This document shows, in pieces, positions 16,601-24,972 of a stretch of 46,279 nt of DNA. Origin of the DNA: JAWXBM01 sp034440115 (lineage in GTDB: Bacteria > Pseudomonadota > Gammaproteobacteria > Xanthomonadales > SZUA-36); contig JAWXBM010000167.1 of the NCBI GenBank assembly GCA_034440115.1, positions 1-46,279 of the forward strand. The letters run 5' to 3'. A model generated the notes under the pieces. That model was given only the letters and a program-made list of their open reading frames with translations, was not told the origin of the DNA and did not search any database. Within the stretch, counting starts at the first letter, position 1; the number at the start of each line of letters is the position of its first letter. The translations under genes and the position numbers were made by a program.

Positions 16601-19143
16601 TGTCCCAATGGGGACATAGCAAGGGTGCTGGCCAGTGTATGTATGGCGCGCACCAGATCGGTATCGACTTCGGCTACATCGCCCTTGATTAATCGTTTGA
16701 TGAATTTGTTCAAAGAGTCACTGTACTGGCGGATTTCCTGGATCATCAGGCCAGCCAGTACAGCATCGGTTGCCAGGTCTACAGCGGCAGCTTCTTGCCC
16801 CGCTGATGTTTCGACCATCGCGGCAGCGCTAAGGTCGAGTGTTGCCTCTTCGCTTTCGTCTGCTGTTGCGCTGCTATTGGCCAGGAACGCTGCGGGCAAC
16901 AATTGCTGCAGATCTTCCAGGCTGCCTCCAGAGCCACGCGCCATTTCGCGGGCGAAATTGCCAAAAGCCTGCACCGACTCGGCGTCCAGTTGACTGTTCT
17001 GTTGCATCAGGCGGGCCTTAAGATCAGGCAATGCCCTGGCGGCAAGGCTGATACAGCCCAGCAGATTGCGATCCGCTTGCACCTTGTTTTCCGCCAGGCG
17101 GTTGAGCAATTCTTCGATGCGCCAGGCGAAATCACCTACTTCCATCGCGCCCACCATACGACCGCTGCCCTTGAGTGTGTGGAAACCACGGCGAACTTCG
17201 ACTTGCAGTTTGCTGTTGGCAGGATCGGCCAACCACGCAGGCAGATTCGAATCCAGTTGACGCAGCACGCTGTCAAACTCTTCCAGGAACACTTCCTGCA
17301 TAACTGGATCGATGGCGAAGGGTTGGTCGCCCTTGGCCACCGGGGCAGAGACCTTCCTGCCATCGGCCCGGGGATTGGCACTGGTATAGGGCTGCGCAAC
17401 GGTCTTTTCGGGCAGGATGATGGTTGTGCCGCGCAGCGATTCACCGCTGGCGCTGGCCTCTGGTAAACCATCCAGCCGCTGTTGCATGATTTCGAGGTAA
17501 CGCACGCTATTGGCCTGCTCGTCGCGGCAGCCGGCGAGGTATAGCTCCAGTGCGGCTACCGCATCGGTCAGGGCGTCCAGATGCGCCTCTTCGGTAGTTC
17601 CACCGTTACTCAGGGTGTGCATGCCCGCGTTGAGCGCGCGGCACAGCTTGTCGGTCAGCTCGCTCACTTCAGCTTGGCCAACCAATAGCAAAGCGCCGCT
17701 GATACTGGTCATCGGAGCGTCCAGATCGGCCTCGCCATCACCGGCCAGACGCAAACGCACGATATCCTGTGCCTGCTGCAGACTGATCACGCATTCGTCC
17801 AGCAAATGGTTAACGATCTGTCTTTGCTCATGCGCCGACAAATCGATGTAGCCGGTGCCGGCTTCGGTTTCGACCGGCTCACCCAGCAGGCGAATGTGGG
17901 TTTCCAGAATCGATTCAACCTCGATCAGTTTGCGCGCCAGCCGCAACAGAGGTGAATCCAATTCATCATTGCTGGCGCCTTTGGCGGCTTCCAATTGCGG
18001 CAGCAAATCTTCCACCGCCCGTGCCGCCACCGGCAGATTCAACAGGTGCAAAGTGTCGGCCAATTGCTGCAGCGAGGACATGCTGGATTCGCGCTGTTCT
18101 TCTTCAATACGCCCGGTCCGCAATTCCATGTCCAGCGTATCTTTGACCAGCGCCATTTCCTCGCGCACGGCTGCACCGATGGAGTGGAACAGGGCAGCAT
18201 CGCGTCCGGTGACTGCGCCTTTGGCGCGCAGCAGGGCTTCACGATCCGGGATCAGCTCATCGAGTTTGAAGCGGCTGCGTAACTTCTCCATGGCCGGGCT
18301 GCCAGCCTTGGCCTGTGCAGCCATAAACAGCAAAGCGCGGGATAATGCGGTCAGCGCGTCATCCTGTGGGCCAACTTCGCCATTCTCAGCCAGTGATTTG
18401 AGGTTCAGGTCCAGGCGTGCAAACAGGCGGCGCAGGGGCAGGTCGTTTTCGATCGCGGCATCACGAAAACCGCTGATGGTCATTTCGGCTATCCACCACA
18501 AACGCCGCAAGGAATGGCGGCCAACGCGGCGGTGCATGGTCTGGCAAACCGCAATCAGCGGGCTGAGCAGATCATGCTTGGATTGCTCTTTCAGCCAGCC
18601 CAGCAGGGCAGTCTGGTATTGACTGCGCAGTCGGCGGGCAAAAGCCTGAAATTCGTTAACGCCGAGGGCGTTGGCTTCGCTGCCACCCAGTTCGCTAATC
18701 ATCACATCCAGTTTGGGTGCAAACAGGCTGCCTTCGGACAGCAGGGTTTCGTCGTAAGTGGCACGCAGCTCATTCAGCGTTGGCAGCAGCAAAACGGGCA
18801 GATCATCGTGCCCGGCCTGCAGGCGGTCGAGGTAAGAGGGCAGTACGATTATGGCATCGGTCAGCGCTGCCAGGGAATCACCCAGGCTGGCATTGCCACC
18901 GTGCAGCATGTGGCCGCCCACCGCGATCATCTCGTCGGTTAACAAACTGGCACCGTGCTGTTGCATGGTCAGGAAGGTGAGGTTCAACTGTTCCAGCTTG
19001 TCCTGTACGATTTTGAGCGAATCGCGTTGTTGCGGATCCTCAGCGTAATCCTCCAAGTTGTCGCGAATGACTGCCAATACATCGTCCAGATCCTGCCGGA
19101 CCCAGCGGATGGCCACACTGGCATTGGTGCCTTCTAACATCAT
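13609..19143 (-). CDS. chpA: ChpA/PilL-type hybrid chemosensory histidine kinase
   Basis: A 1844-residue CheA-like kinase of the type IV pilus (twitching) pathway. The N-terminal 600 residues are helical, Hpt-like but without clear phospho-His. Three Hpt modules follow: His near 655 (FHTLKGSGRMVG), a degenerate one near 835 (IHTLASTLAM, lacking KG) and one near 1006 (IHTFKGGARMAG). An Ala/Glu-rich linker (about 1090-1235) leads to the dimerisation helices. The ATPase domain has its N box at HMLRNAVVHG near 1424, DDGNG near 1469 and GRGVGMDVV near 1522. A CheW domain (about 1560-1690) and a receiver (VVDDS near 1722, phosphorylatable Asp near 1767 in LLDIEMPRMDG) close the protein. P. aeruginosa ChpA is about 2470 residues with more Hpt modules, so this is a trimmed version. 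The start is preceded by AGAAGGA. Confidence 0.95.
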   Translation of the reverse strand: MMLEGTNASVAIRWVRQDLDDVLAVIRDNLEDYAEDPQQRDSLKIVQDKLEQLNLTFLTMQQHGASLLTDEMIAVGGHMLHGGNASLGDSLAALTDAIIVLPSYLDRLQAGHDDLPVLLLPTLNELRATYDETLLSEGSLFAPKLDVMISELGGSEANALGVNEFQAFARRLRSQYQTALLGWLKEQSKHDLLSPLIAVCQTMHRRVGRHSLRRLWWIAEMTISGFRDAAIENDLPLRRLFARLDLNLKSLAENGEVGPQDDALTALSRALLFMAAQAKAGSPAMEKLRSRFKLDELIPDREALLRAKGAVTGRDAALFHSIGAAVREEMALVKDTLDMELRTGRIEEEQRESSMSSLQQLADTLHLLNLPVAARAVEDLLPQLEAAKGASNDELDSPLLRLARKLIEVESILETHIRLLGEPVETEAGTGYIDLSAHEQRQIVNHLLDECVISLQQAQDIVRLRLAGDGEADLDAPMTSISGALLLVGQAEVSELTDKLCRALNAGMHTLSNGGTTEEAHLDALTDAVAALELYLAGCRDEQANSVRYLEIMQQRLDGLPEASASGESLRGTTIILPEKTVAQPYTSANPRADGRKVSAPVAKGDQPFAIDPVMQEVFLEEFDSVLRQLDSNLPAWLADPANSKLQVEVRRGFHTLKGSGRMVGAMEVGDFAWRIEELLNRLAENKVQADRNLLGCISLAARALPDLKARLMQQNSQLDAESVQAFGNFAREMARGSGGSLEDLQQLLPAAFLANSSATADESEEATLDLSAAAMVETSAGQEAAAVDLATDAVLAGLMIQEIRQYSDSLNKFIKRLIKGDVAEVDTDLVRAIHTLASTLAMSPLGQEAEVARSLEHYLERQQAQGTVPGRDAIQPLQTCLHRFLQRLFILEQGHATSYPLEDVQLLSELQDLRQATPPVIEDADSVLDDELSEADSKTTEHAAGPEPEPAAEIDPALAALDATILAIFLEEAHEVLERCDTTLNTWRDRLTDLKLVQNLQREIHTFKGGARMAGLEGLGNLSHSMESLLERIAGNRLQATVAAVQALEEGCDSLTVCVEQLVARQMPDAGPALARFDQKVRALSGLSSAKAHKAEEKPLVQTAVDEPVVAAPTASKQPEPSRSGLRQASTAAQQAEDTEAELAKAAAEGKKAAVEAEPVVELAASVNVAQPEIDTQPAKDITAELAAAAAAQKTQAASAEGRNEARSDTRRRNFREVPDPAATDSDDSGSQQQIRVAAELMDSLVNYAGEISIYRARLEQQLGTVRFNLKEVEQTIGRLKEQLRKMDGESEAQMLSRYQNASSKGASDFDPLELDRFSNMQQLSRAITESISDLMNLQEMLGESVRQAETLLVQQSRVSTDLQEGLMQTRMTPFGSAAPRLRRVVRAAATETGKRARLQLRMAGSSDQLDRNVLERITAPLEHMLRNAVVHGIEAPRERIKAGKPEEGEIIVTVEAEATEFVLRVEDDGNGVNLEAVRKRAIERGLMKKSDDISEQALTEFIMESGFSTATTVTGLAGRGVGMDVVNSEIKQIGGSMDIASQSGQGTCFTIRIPFSLAVTQAIGVTVGAQQYFVPLNSVSGVARIMPAEYLKLMRLESPEYEFAGEKYPVLELEPLLGSHSAPQQSGNISLLMIRAGDHKAAFRVSELHGHQEVVMKPVGPQISSIPGILGATISADGRVVLILDIGPLIRRGLAQAAAPVAVVAVKPAEKARRPLVMVVDDSITMRKVTSRVLENHSVEVMTAQDGLDAIENLHDRIPDLMLLDIEMPRMDGYELAEHVRADPRLRHVPIVMITSRAGQKHRKRARDAGANDYMTKPYQEAELVAKVSEMLNLDLKQKRSE

Positions 19144-19190
19144 CCCGAAATCATCCTTCTATGCTCCCCGCGCAGCCGGCCGAAGGCCGT

Positions 19191-21299
19191 CTACACCTGC
19201 TCCCGCAAAGGCAATTTGAAGTCAGCCACCGATTCACGCAATTGACGCACCAGATTGGCCAGTGTGCCCATCGAACGGGCGGTGTTATTGGTACCCTCTG
19301 AAGTCTGGATGGAGATGTCGCGGATTTCGTTCATCCGCTCGGCCACGGCGGTAGCCGTCTTGGATTGTTCCTGCGACACCTTGGAGTTCTCGGCAATCAA
19401 CCGCGCCAGGTCATTGGAAACCGATTCAATCCGGCCCAGCGCTTCGCCCGCATCCTCGGCCTTTTTGGCGCCACTGACCACTTCCGAAGTGGTGGCTTCC
19501 ATCGATACCACGGCTTCTGCCGTATCGGTCTGGATGTTCTGCACCAACATTTCGATGCGGCGCGTGGCGTTAGAAGCGCGCTCCGCGAGGCGCTGAACTT
19601 CGTCCGCTACCACGGCAAAACCGCGCCCGGCGCCACCGGCCGAAGCCGACTGGATGGCGGCATTCAAAGCCAGGATATTGGTCTGTTCGGCAATGCCATT
19701 GATCAGTTCGACGATGTCGCCGATTTCCTGCGAGGATTCACCCAGGCGCTTGATGCGCTTCGAGGTTTTCTGGATCTGGTCGCGAATGGTATCCATGCCA
19801 CTGATGGTCTGCTGCACCATGCGGGCGCCATTATTGGCGATTTCCACTGAACGCTCGGCTACTTCGGAGGATTCGCTGGAACGTTCGGCCATGATGTCGA
19901 GCTTTTGCGCCATGTCGTTAACCGTTTCCGTTACGGCACGGATCTGCTCAGCCTGGCGACCAGAAGCTTCCGCCAGCTTGCTGGTGGTGCTCATGGTTTC
20001 CTGGGCTGATTCCGCCACGGTCTGGGCGGTCATATTGATGCCGGTCACCAGTCCGCGCAGCTGCTCGACGGCAAAATTCACCGAATCAGCAATAGCGCCG
20101 GTCATGTCGTCGGTAACCGTGGCGTGTACCGTCAGATCGCCATCAGCCAGAGATTCCATTTCATCCAGCAAGCGCATGATGGCCTGCTGGTTGCGCTGGT
20201 TCTGGCGCCCCGCTTCCGCCGCACGGTGGCGCTCTGCTGTTAAAAAGGAACGCACCAGCCAACTGATCAAGGCCAGCATCATGACCAGCGCCAGAGAGCC
20301 CGACCACAAAGATGGCCAAAGGCGGTTGTCGGATTGCCGCTGCACGGTTTCAGACAGCAACTTGGCCTGGTCGAACATGTCCTTGCTGTCGAGGAATATA
20401 CCATCTGCTGCGGCGCGAACTTCCAGCAGGTCAGCAGAAGCGGACAGGATGTATTCAATTTGTGGCTGTGCTGCCTGGAACAACTCACGCACCTGGCCCA
20501 GATCATTGAGCGCTGCGGCATTGCGCACCTGGGTAACGCCCACGGCTTTGCTACCGAGCAGCAGGGCATTGAGCATGGATTCAAAGGATTTGACTTCCCG
20601 CGCGAAATTTTCGGCAGCAGCCGGGCCGTTGCCACCGCGTAACATGTCTTTCAAATGCCGCAGGATGCGGTCGGACAGCACCAACTGGCGGGAGGCGACA
20701 AAGATCTGCGCGCTGGGTGCACCAGCCTGGGTCAGGGTGCGTACCGCTTCATCCGTCAGGCTCTGGATTTTCGGCAGCACATCCATGAACGCAGTGCTGG
20801 CCTTGGCCAACTCCAGAATCAGTTGCTCGCGTTCGATGATGATGTGCGAATTCTGATCCATACGTTGCCAGGTAGCGCTGAGTGAATCCAGCGGACTGGC
20901 CATGGCTGAAGGCAGTGGCGGCAGGGCGCTGGTTTCATCACCCTCTTTCAGCGAAGCCATGGCGTAGGAGATGTCACTGCGTGCATCGCCCAGCTCGAAA
21001 AAGGCCATGAAGGCACCTTCCGCAGCCTCTGCCCCCGACTTGGCCATTTGCTGCGACAACACCTGCACATTGGTTGAATGGCTGATCCAGGCCTGTTCGT
21101 TGCGGCTGTCGCGGGTAATCAGGTAGAAAGTGACAGCAATAAATGCCAGCAATATCACCAGCAGCCCTACCATCAGATACATGCTCTTGGAGCGCTGCTG
21201 CACCGGCCCAACCGCATCAGGCCCACTCGCATGAGAGCGACCCCGCTCCGGCTTCAGGAAATAGCCTTGCTGTGTAGCTGCCTGTGACTTCTTGTTCAT
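19191..21299 (-). CDS. pilJ: Methyl-accepting chemotaxis protein PilJ
   Basis: The chemoreceptor of the Pil-Chp pathway, 702 residues. It has a cytoplasmic N-tail, TM1 near residues 40-62 (YLMVGLLVILLAFIAVTFYLI), a periplasmic helical PilJ sensor region to about 320, TM2 near 330-350, a HAMP-like segment and a long signalling coiled coil. The hairpin tip is 'EIGDIVELINGIAEQTNILALNAAIQSASAGGAGRGFAVVADEVQRLAERA'; note IQSASAG in place of the usual IEAARAG, as is characteristic of PilJ. The ATG at 21299 follows the pilI stop by 4 nt; an ATG at 21320 inside pilI is an alternative. No methyltransferase gene (pilK) is next to it. Confidence 0.93.
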   Translation of the reverse strand: MNKKSQAATQQGYFLKPERGRSHASGPDAVGPVQQRSKSMYLMVGLLVILLAFIAVTFYLITRDSRNEQAWISHSTNVQVLSQQMAKSGAEAAEGAFMAFFELGDARSDISYAMASLKEGDETSALPPLPSAMASPLDSLSATWQRMDQNSHIIIEREQLILELAKASTAFMDVLPKIQSLTDEAVRTLTQAGAPSAQIFVASRQLVLSDRILRHLKDMLRGGNGPAAAENFAREVKSFESMLNALLLGSKAVGVTQVRNAAALNDLGQVRELFQAAQPQIEYILSASADLLEVRAAADGIFLDSKDMFDQAKLLSETVQRQSDNRLWPSLWSGSLALVMMLALISWLVRSFLTAERHRAAEAGRQNQRNQQAIMRLLDEMESLADGDLTVHATVTDDMTGAIADSVNFAVEQLRGLVTGINMTAQTVAESAQETMSTTSKLAEASGRQAEQIRAVTETVNDMAQKLDIMAERSSESSEVAERSVEIANNGARMVQQTISGMDTIRDQIQKTSKRIKRLGESSQEIGDIVELINGIAEQTNILALNAAIQSASAGGAGRGFAVVADEVQRLAERASNATRRIEMLVQNIQTDTAEAVVSMEATTSEVVSGAKKAEDAGEALGRIESVSNDLARLIAENSKVSQEQSKTATAVAERMNEIRDISIQTSEGTNNTARSMGTLANLVRQLRESVADFKLPLREQV

Positions 21300-21303
21300 T
21301 AGT

Positions 21304-21849
21304 TTAGATTGCGGCACCATTTAAAAACTCCTGCGAGTTAAAAAGTTTGTCCAACTCCAACTCGTGCCATTCTTCTTTGCCCACCTGGTGCTTTCTGCAT
21401 ATCAGGTCCCCCAGCGAAGATTTTCCGGATAATTCTGAATCGCTGGCTTCGCCCTCAACAAAATGACGCTGACCAAACACCTCGTCGATCAGCAGGCCTA
21501 CTGGCGCTTTTTGCAAACTGGCAGAGAGCAAGCGGCTTTGGGTGGTAACGGACGTTTGCGTCCCATTCAGGAACCAGGCCAAATCGATAACCGTCATCAA
21601 AGAACCGCGCACATTGGCCAAACCCAAGATCCACGGCTTGGCGCCGGGAACCGGTGTGGCCACTGGCGGGGTGAGAATTTCCTGGATGCGCTCAATATTG
21701 CAGGCCAGGCGAGAATCGCCCAGTCGAAACGTAACACCGCTCCACTCGTGTGAGAGCCTGCGGCTGCTGCTGCCTGGCTGGAAGCTCTCTCCGCGCCGGG
21801 CATATTCCTGCAGCTTGAGAAAAGCCGCTCTGTTGGTATTGGTGGTCAT
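21304..21849 (-). CDS. pilI: CheW-like coupling protein PilI
   Basis: A 181-residue adaptor that links PilJ to the ChpA kinase. It is a single CheW domain (about 30-175) with 'WSGVTFRLGDSRLACNIERIQEILTPP' and the conserved 'PWILGLANVRGSLMTVIDLAWFL', typical of PilI. The ATG at 21849 has AAGGGA just upstream; a TTG four codons earlier is less likely. It stands between pilG (38-nt gap) and pilJ (near-contiguous), giving the gene order pilG-pilI-pilJ-chpA-chpC, all on the minus strand. Confidence 0.92.
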   Translation of the reverse strand: MTTNTNRAAFLKLQEYARRGESFQPGSSSRRLSHEWSGVTFRLGDSRLACNIERIQEILTPPVATPVPGAKPWILGLANVRGSLMTVIDLAWFLNGTQTSVTTQSRLLSASLQKAPVGLLIDEVFGQRHFVEGEASDSELSGKSSLGDLICRKHQVGKEEWHELELDKLFNSQEFLNGAAI

Positions 21850-21887
21850 TTGTCCCTTCAACTTCCCTGTTCACGGACCTGAAACCT

Positions 21888-22313
21888 TCAGTTACACGCG
21901 TGCTGAGTCACGGCTCCCAGTAATTCTTCTTTGGTAAAAGGCTTGGTCAGGTACAGATCTGAACCCACCACGCGTCCACGTGCCTGATCAAACAAACCAT
22001 CTTTACTGGTAAGCATGATGACCGGCGTGGAACGGTACTGGGAGTTGTTCTTGATAATGGCGCAGGTCTGATAACCATCCAGTCGCGGCATCATGATGTC
22101 GACGAAAATCAGGTCCGGGTTATGCCGGGCCACTTTGGAAAGCGCCTCGAAGCCGTTCTCTGCAGTTACAACTTCGTGACCTTCGGTAGCCAACATGCTT
22201 TCTGCGGAACGCCGTATGGTGGCGCTGTCATCGACCACGAGAATTCGCAAACCAGACGATGCTGATTTGCCGTTGAGTTTGGCGGCACTGCCATTGGTGT
22301 GTTCTTTGCTCAT
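21888..22313 (-). CDS. pilG: Single-domain response regulator PilG
   Basis: A stand-alone CheY-like receiver of 141 residues with a 20-residue polar N-terminal extension. It has the acidic pair in 'ILVVDDSATIRRSAE', the phosphoacceptor Asp in 'LIFVDIMMPRLDGYQTCAIIKNN' and the switch Lys in 'LYLTKPFTKEEL'. The 'MMPRLDGYQTCALIKNN'-like segment and the 'SKDGLFDQARGRVVGSD' loop match PilG of Pseudomonas, which promotes pilus extension and cAMP synthesis, rather than PilH. It is the first gene of the cluster. Its promoter must lie in the 22314-22633 gap shared with the divergent gshB. Confidence 0.92.
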   Translation of the reverse strand: MSKEHTNGSAAKLNGKSASSGLRILVVDDSATIRRSAESMLATEGHEVVTAENGFEALSKVARHNPDLIFVDIMMPRLDGYQTCAIIKNNSQYRSTPVIMLTSKDGLFDQARGRVVGSDLYLTKPFTKEELLGAVTQHACN

Positions 22314-22633
22314 AAATCCATCCCTGGTTTCCCACGACTAGCTTAGTGTTGCGGTGGCCTGTCCTTGCCACTCCGTTTCTGAGCACTTCCCCGCCCCGGT
22401 TTAGTGGCCACTTTAAGGGTCACTTTTGTCGACGGGGAATCCATACTACCACTTTCCTTGCCAGAATCCAGTACTTACAACAGCTTATGAATTAATGCTG
22501 ATAAATCGCCTTGCGCATACATTTGCAGCATCAGAAGCAGACCTCGGGCTGGCAACGGACGGCCTTACTGTCGATAATAGGGTGGCAGCAGAATTTGAAT
22601 TGCAGATTTGGGACAGCGCGCAAGGATGACAAC
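22314..22633. promoter_or_regulatory. Divergent intergenic region between pilG and gshB
   Basis: 320 bp without a convincing gene. It must contain promoters for the minus-strand pil-chp operon and the plus-strand gshB-tonB pair. A weak gshB candidate is TGGCAA (22550-22555) with GATAAT (22573-22578) at 17-nt spacing. I found no good sigma-70 pair or a proper sigma-54 site for pilG. Short open frames here have no recognisable product. Confidence 0.35.
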
Positions 22634-23644
22634 ATGGCAGTAAAACAGGCAGATGCAGGGAGCATGCTCCACACCGGCCCCCACACCGCCTTCCACACCG
22701 GCGTGGTGATGGACCCAATCGCCGCTATCAAGAGTTACAAAGACTCCACTTTTGCCATGATGCTGGAAGCACAGCGACGCGGCCATGTGCTTTGGTACAT
22801 GGAGCAATCTGATCTGAGCGTGGCGGAAGGCGTGGCCATGGCCAACATGCGGCGGGTGGAACTGCGCGACCAGAAACAGGACTGGTTCACGCTGGGCGAA
22901 ACCGAGCAGCGCGAATTGGCATCACTGGATATTCTGCTGATGCGCAAAGACCCGCCTTTCGACATGGCCTACGTTTACACCACTTATATACTGGATCTGG
23001 CAGAACGTGCTGGAGTGTTGGTCGTAAACCGGCCGCAGGCTTTGCGCGATGCCAATGAAAAATGTTTCATTACCCTGTTTCCGCAATGCTGCGTGCCGAC
23101 CCACATCACCCAGAGTTCAGCCGACATTCGCGCATTCATTAAAACGCATGGCCTGGCCATCGTTAAGCCGCTGGATGGTATGGGTGGCGATTCCATATTC
23201 CAGGCGCGGCCCGATGACCCTAACCTCAACGTCATCCTTGAAACCATTACCCGCGGAGACCGTGAGATGGTGATGGTGCAGCGTTACATTCCGGAAATTG
23301 TTGCTGGCGACAAGCGCATCCTGGTGGTTGATGGTGTGGCGCAGGATTTCGCTCTGGCCCGCATTCCCGGTGGTGGCGATTTTCGCGGCAACCTGGCCAA
23401 GGGAGGCCGGGGTGAAGGCGTAGCCCTGAGTGACCGCGACCGCTGGATCTGCGAACAGGTCAGCCCGGAATTACGTCGCCGCGGGATTTTGTTTGCCGGC
23501 CTGGATGTGATCGGTGATTATTTGACTGAAATCAACGTCACCAGCCCGACCTGCATACGTGAACTGGACGCGCAGTTTGGTCTCAATATTGCCGGCTCAT
23601 TGTTTGATGCGCTGGAAGCCCGCGTGAGCAAAAAGGCTGTATGA
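22634..23644 (+). CDS. gshB: Glutathione synthetase GshB
   Basis: GshB is the ATP-grasp ligase that joins gamma-glutamylcysteine and glycine to form glutathione. The 336-residue protein has the family opening 'VVMDPIAAIKSYKDSTFAMMLEAQRRGH' and then 'LMRKDPPFDMAYVYTTYILDLAERAGVLVVNRPQ'. The ATP-grasp core 'IVKPLDGMGGDSIF' and the end 'GLDVIGDYLTEINVTSPTCIREL' with metal-binding Glu and Asn follow. I start at the ATG at 22634, which has AAGGA 7 nt upstream. It is about 25 residues longer than typical; the internal ATG at 22709 matches the usual N-terminus less one strand. The stop overlaps the tonB start (ATGA). Confidence 0.95.
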   Translation: MAVKQADAGSMLHTGPHTAFHTGVVMDPIAAIKSYKDSTFAMMLEAQRRGHVLWYMEQSDLSVAEGVAMANMRRVELRDQKQDWFTLGETEQRELASLDILLMRKDPPFDMAYVYTTYILDLAERAGVLVVNRPQALRDANEKCFITLFPQCCVPTHITQSSADIRAFIKTHGLAIVKPLDGMGGDSIFQARPDDPNLNVILETITRGDREMVMVQRYIPEIVAGDKRILVVDGVAQDFALARIPGGGDFRGNLAKGGRGEGVALSDRDRWICEQVSPELRRRGILFAGLDVIGDYLTEINVTSPTCIRELDAQFGLNIAGSLFDALEARVSKKAV

Positions 23645-24510
23645 GATACGCCCGATCAGGCCGCCGGCCCTGGCATGAAGACCGCTTCATGCTGTTCCTG
23701 GTGCTGGCACTCGGTATACACGCTGTGCTGCTGATTGGCGTGCAATTCGGCATCAGCCTGAACCCGGCGCCGCGGCTGGCCGATACCCTGGACGTGGTAC
23801 TGGTGCGCTGGCGTTCAGAGAAGGAACCGGACAAGGCTGATTTCCTGGCTCAGGCCAATCAGCAGGGTGGTGGTGAATCGACCGAGATGCAGCGACCTTC
23901 GCGGCCGGTCAGCGGCGAAATGCCGGTGCAGGATAGCGGCCAGGATCCAATCCAAAGCGAGCAGGAAATACCGCAAACCACCACGCCCGAGCGCGAGGTC
24001 ATTGTGGTTGAAAGCCAACAGGCAGCGCCGCTCGAGCTTAATCTGATGGAGCAACCGGACAGCGAAGTGCCCAGCGCAGCCCGCTTGATGCAACAAAGTA
24101 TGACCATGGCCAGCCTGCAGCCGCAGGTCAGTCGCGAGCAACAACTGGATTCCAAGCTGCCACGCCGTAAAGTGATTTCGGCCAACACCAAGGAATACGA
24201 GTTCGCCAGTTATATGAGTGCCTGGGTAGCCAAAGTGGAGCGCGTCGGCAATCTCAACTACCCGCTGGAGCTGCGGGAGAAAAAGCTGCACGGCAATTTG
24301 GTGTTGTCGGTCGGTATTTATCCGGATGGATCCATCGAGGTCATCGAAGTCAAACGCAGTTCTGGCACCCCGGCGGTAGACAAAGCAGCGGTAGATATTG
24401 TGACCCTGGCGGCGCCTTATTCAGCCTTGCCCGAAAACATCCGCGAACAAGTGGATATTCTGCACATCACCCGCACCTGGCGATTTGGTTCACGCTTTGG
24501 GGCTGATTGA
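23641..24510 (+). CDS. tonB: Energy transducer TonB
   Basis: TonB spans the periplasm and passes proton-motive energy from ExbBD to outer-membrane receptors. The 289-residue product has a cytoplasmic N-tail, one transmembrane anchor (about residues 17-38, FMLFLVLALGIHAVLLIGVQFG), a Gln/Glu/Pro-rich spacer (about 60-170) and a C-terminal TonB domain. That domain includes 'MSAWVAKVERVGNLNYP', 'GNLVLSVGIYPDGSIEVIEV', 'SSGTPAVDKAAVDIV' and 'ILHITRTWRF'. It overlaps gshB by 4 nt, as tonB3 is paired with gshB beside pilG in P. aeruginosa, where TonB3 has been connected with twitching motility. No exbB or exbD is nearby. Confidence 0.93.
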   Translation: MRYARSGRRPWHEDRFMLFLVLALGIHAVLLIGVQFGISLNPAPRLADTLDVVLVRWRSEKEPDKADFLAQANQQGGGESTEMQRPSRPVSGEMPVQDSGQDPIQSEQEIPQTTTPEREVIVVESQQAAPLELNLMEQPDSEVPSAARLMQQSMTMASLQPQVSREQQLDSKLPRRKVISANTKEYEFASYMSAWVAKVERVGNLNYPLELREKKLHGNLVLSVGIYPDGSIEVIEVKRSSGTPAVDKAAVDIVTLAAPYSALPENIREQVDILHITRTWRFGSRFGAD

Positions 24511-24513
24511 CGT

Positions 24514-24972
24514 TCAGCTTTTACTGTTGGCCAGTTTCAATTCCACGGTATTACCATCCGGATCCTGAATGTAAATCGAGCGGCCAAAGCCGTTGGCCCC
24601 GTAGCGCTTGGCAAACTCGCTGGCTGAAACTTTCTGGCTGGCCAGCCAGTCCAGCAGCAGTGCTTCGTCCAGCGCATCAATTTCCAGGCAGAAATGGTCG
24701 AGGTTGTGGCCGCTTTCAGCCGGTGCGGGGCCACCCATGCGGCCGAGCTCGCTGTCAACCTCTACCAGATCGATCAGGGAGAAACCGGCCCGTAACTGGA
24801 CCAGTCCGACTTCAGGCGATAATTCCCGTTCCACCTCACAACCCAGAACCTGTTGGTAAAAAGACAGCATCGTGGCCATGTGTTCCGTGCGCAGTACCAC
24901 ATGGTCTATGCCGTGTATTTTGGTGGGGTTGGCTTTCACTTTTCGTTTCAGGTCTCTGCTGGCCCTATCCAT
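24514..24972 (-). CDS. VOC family metalloprotein (glyoxalase/dioxygenase superfamily)
   Basis: A 152-residue single-module VOC protein with the metal ligands in place: His in 'IHGIDHVVLRT', His in 'HNLDHFCLEI' and Glu in 'DPDGNTVELK'. This pattern matches the GloA-like/YaeR-type group more closely than the VOC protein at 1599-1970. It converges on tonB (3-nt gap), and its start lies 25 nt inside the 3' end of the LOG gene, implying coupled translation. The first dozen residues (MDRASRDLKRKV) are basic and unconserved, so the true start could be the in-frame GTG about 11 codons later, which would remove the overlap. The substrate is unknown. Confidence 0.86.
   Translation of the reverse strand: MDRASRDLKRKVKANPTKIHGIDHVVLRTEHMATMLSFYQQVLGCEVERELSPEVGLVQLRAGFSLIDLVEVDSELGRMGGPAPAESGHNLDHFCLEIDALDEALLLDWLASQKVSASEFAKRYGANGFGRSIYIQDPDGNTVELKLANSKS

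Noticed and set aside
22440..22480. Possible sigma-54 promoter for pilG on the minus strand (TGGCAAGGAAAGTGG)
   Set aside because: The -12 GC is absent at the required 10-nt distance from the -24 GG.
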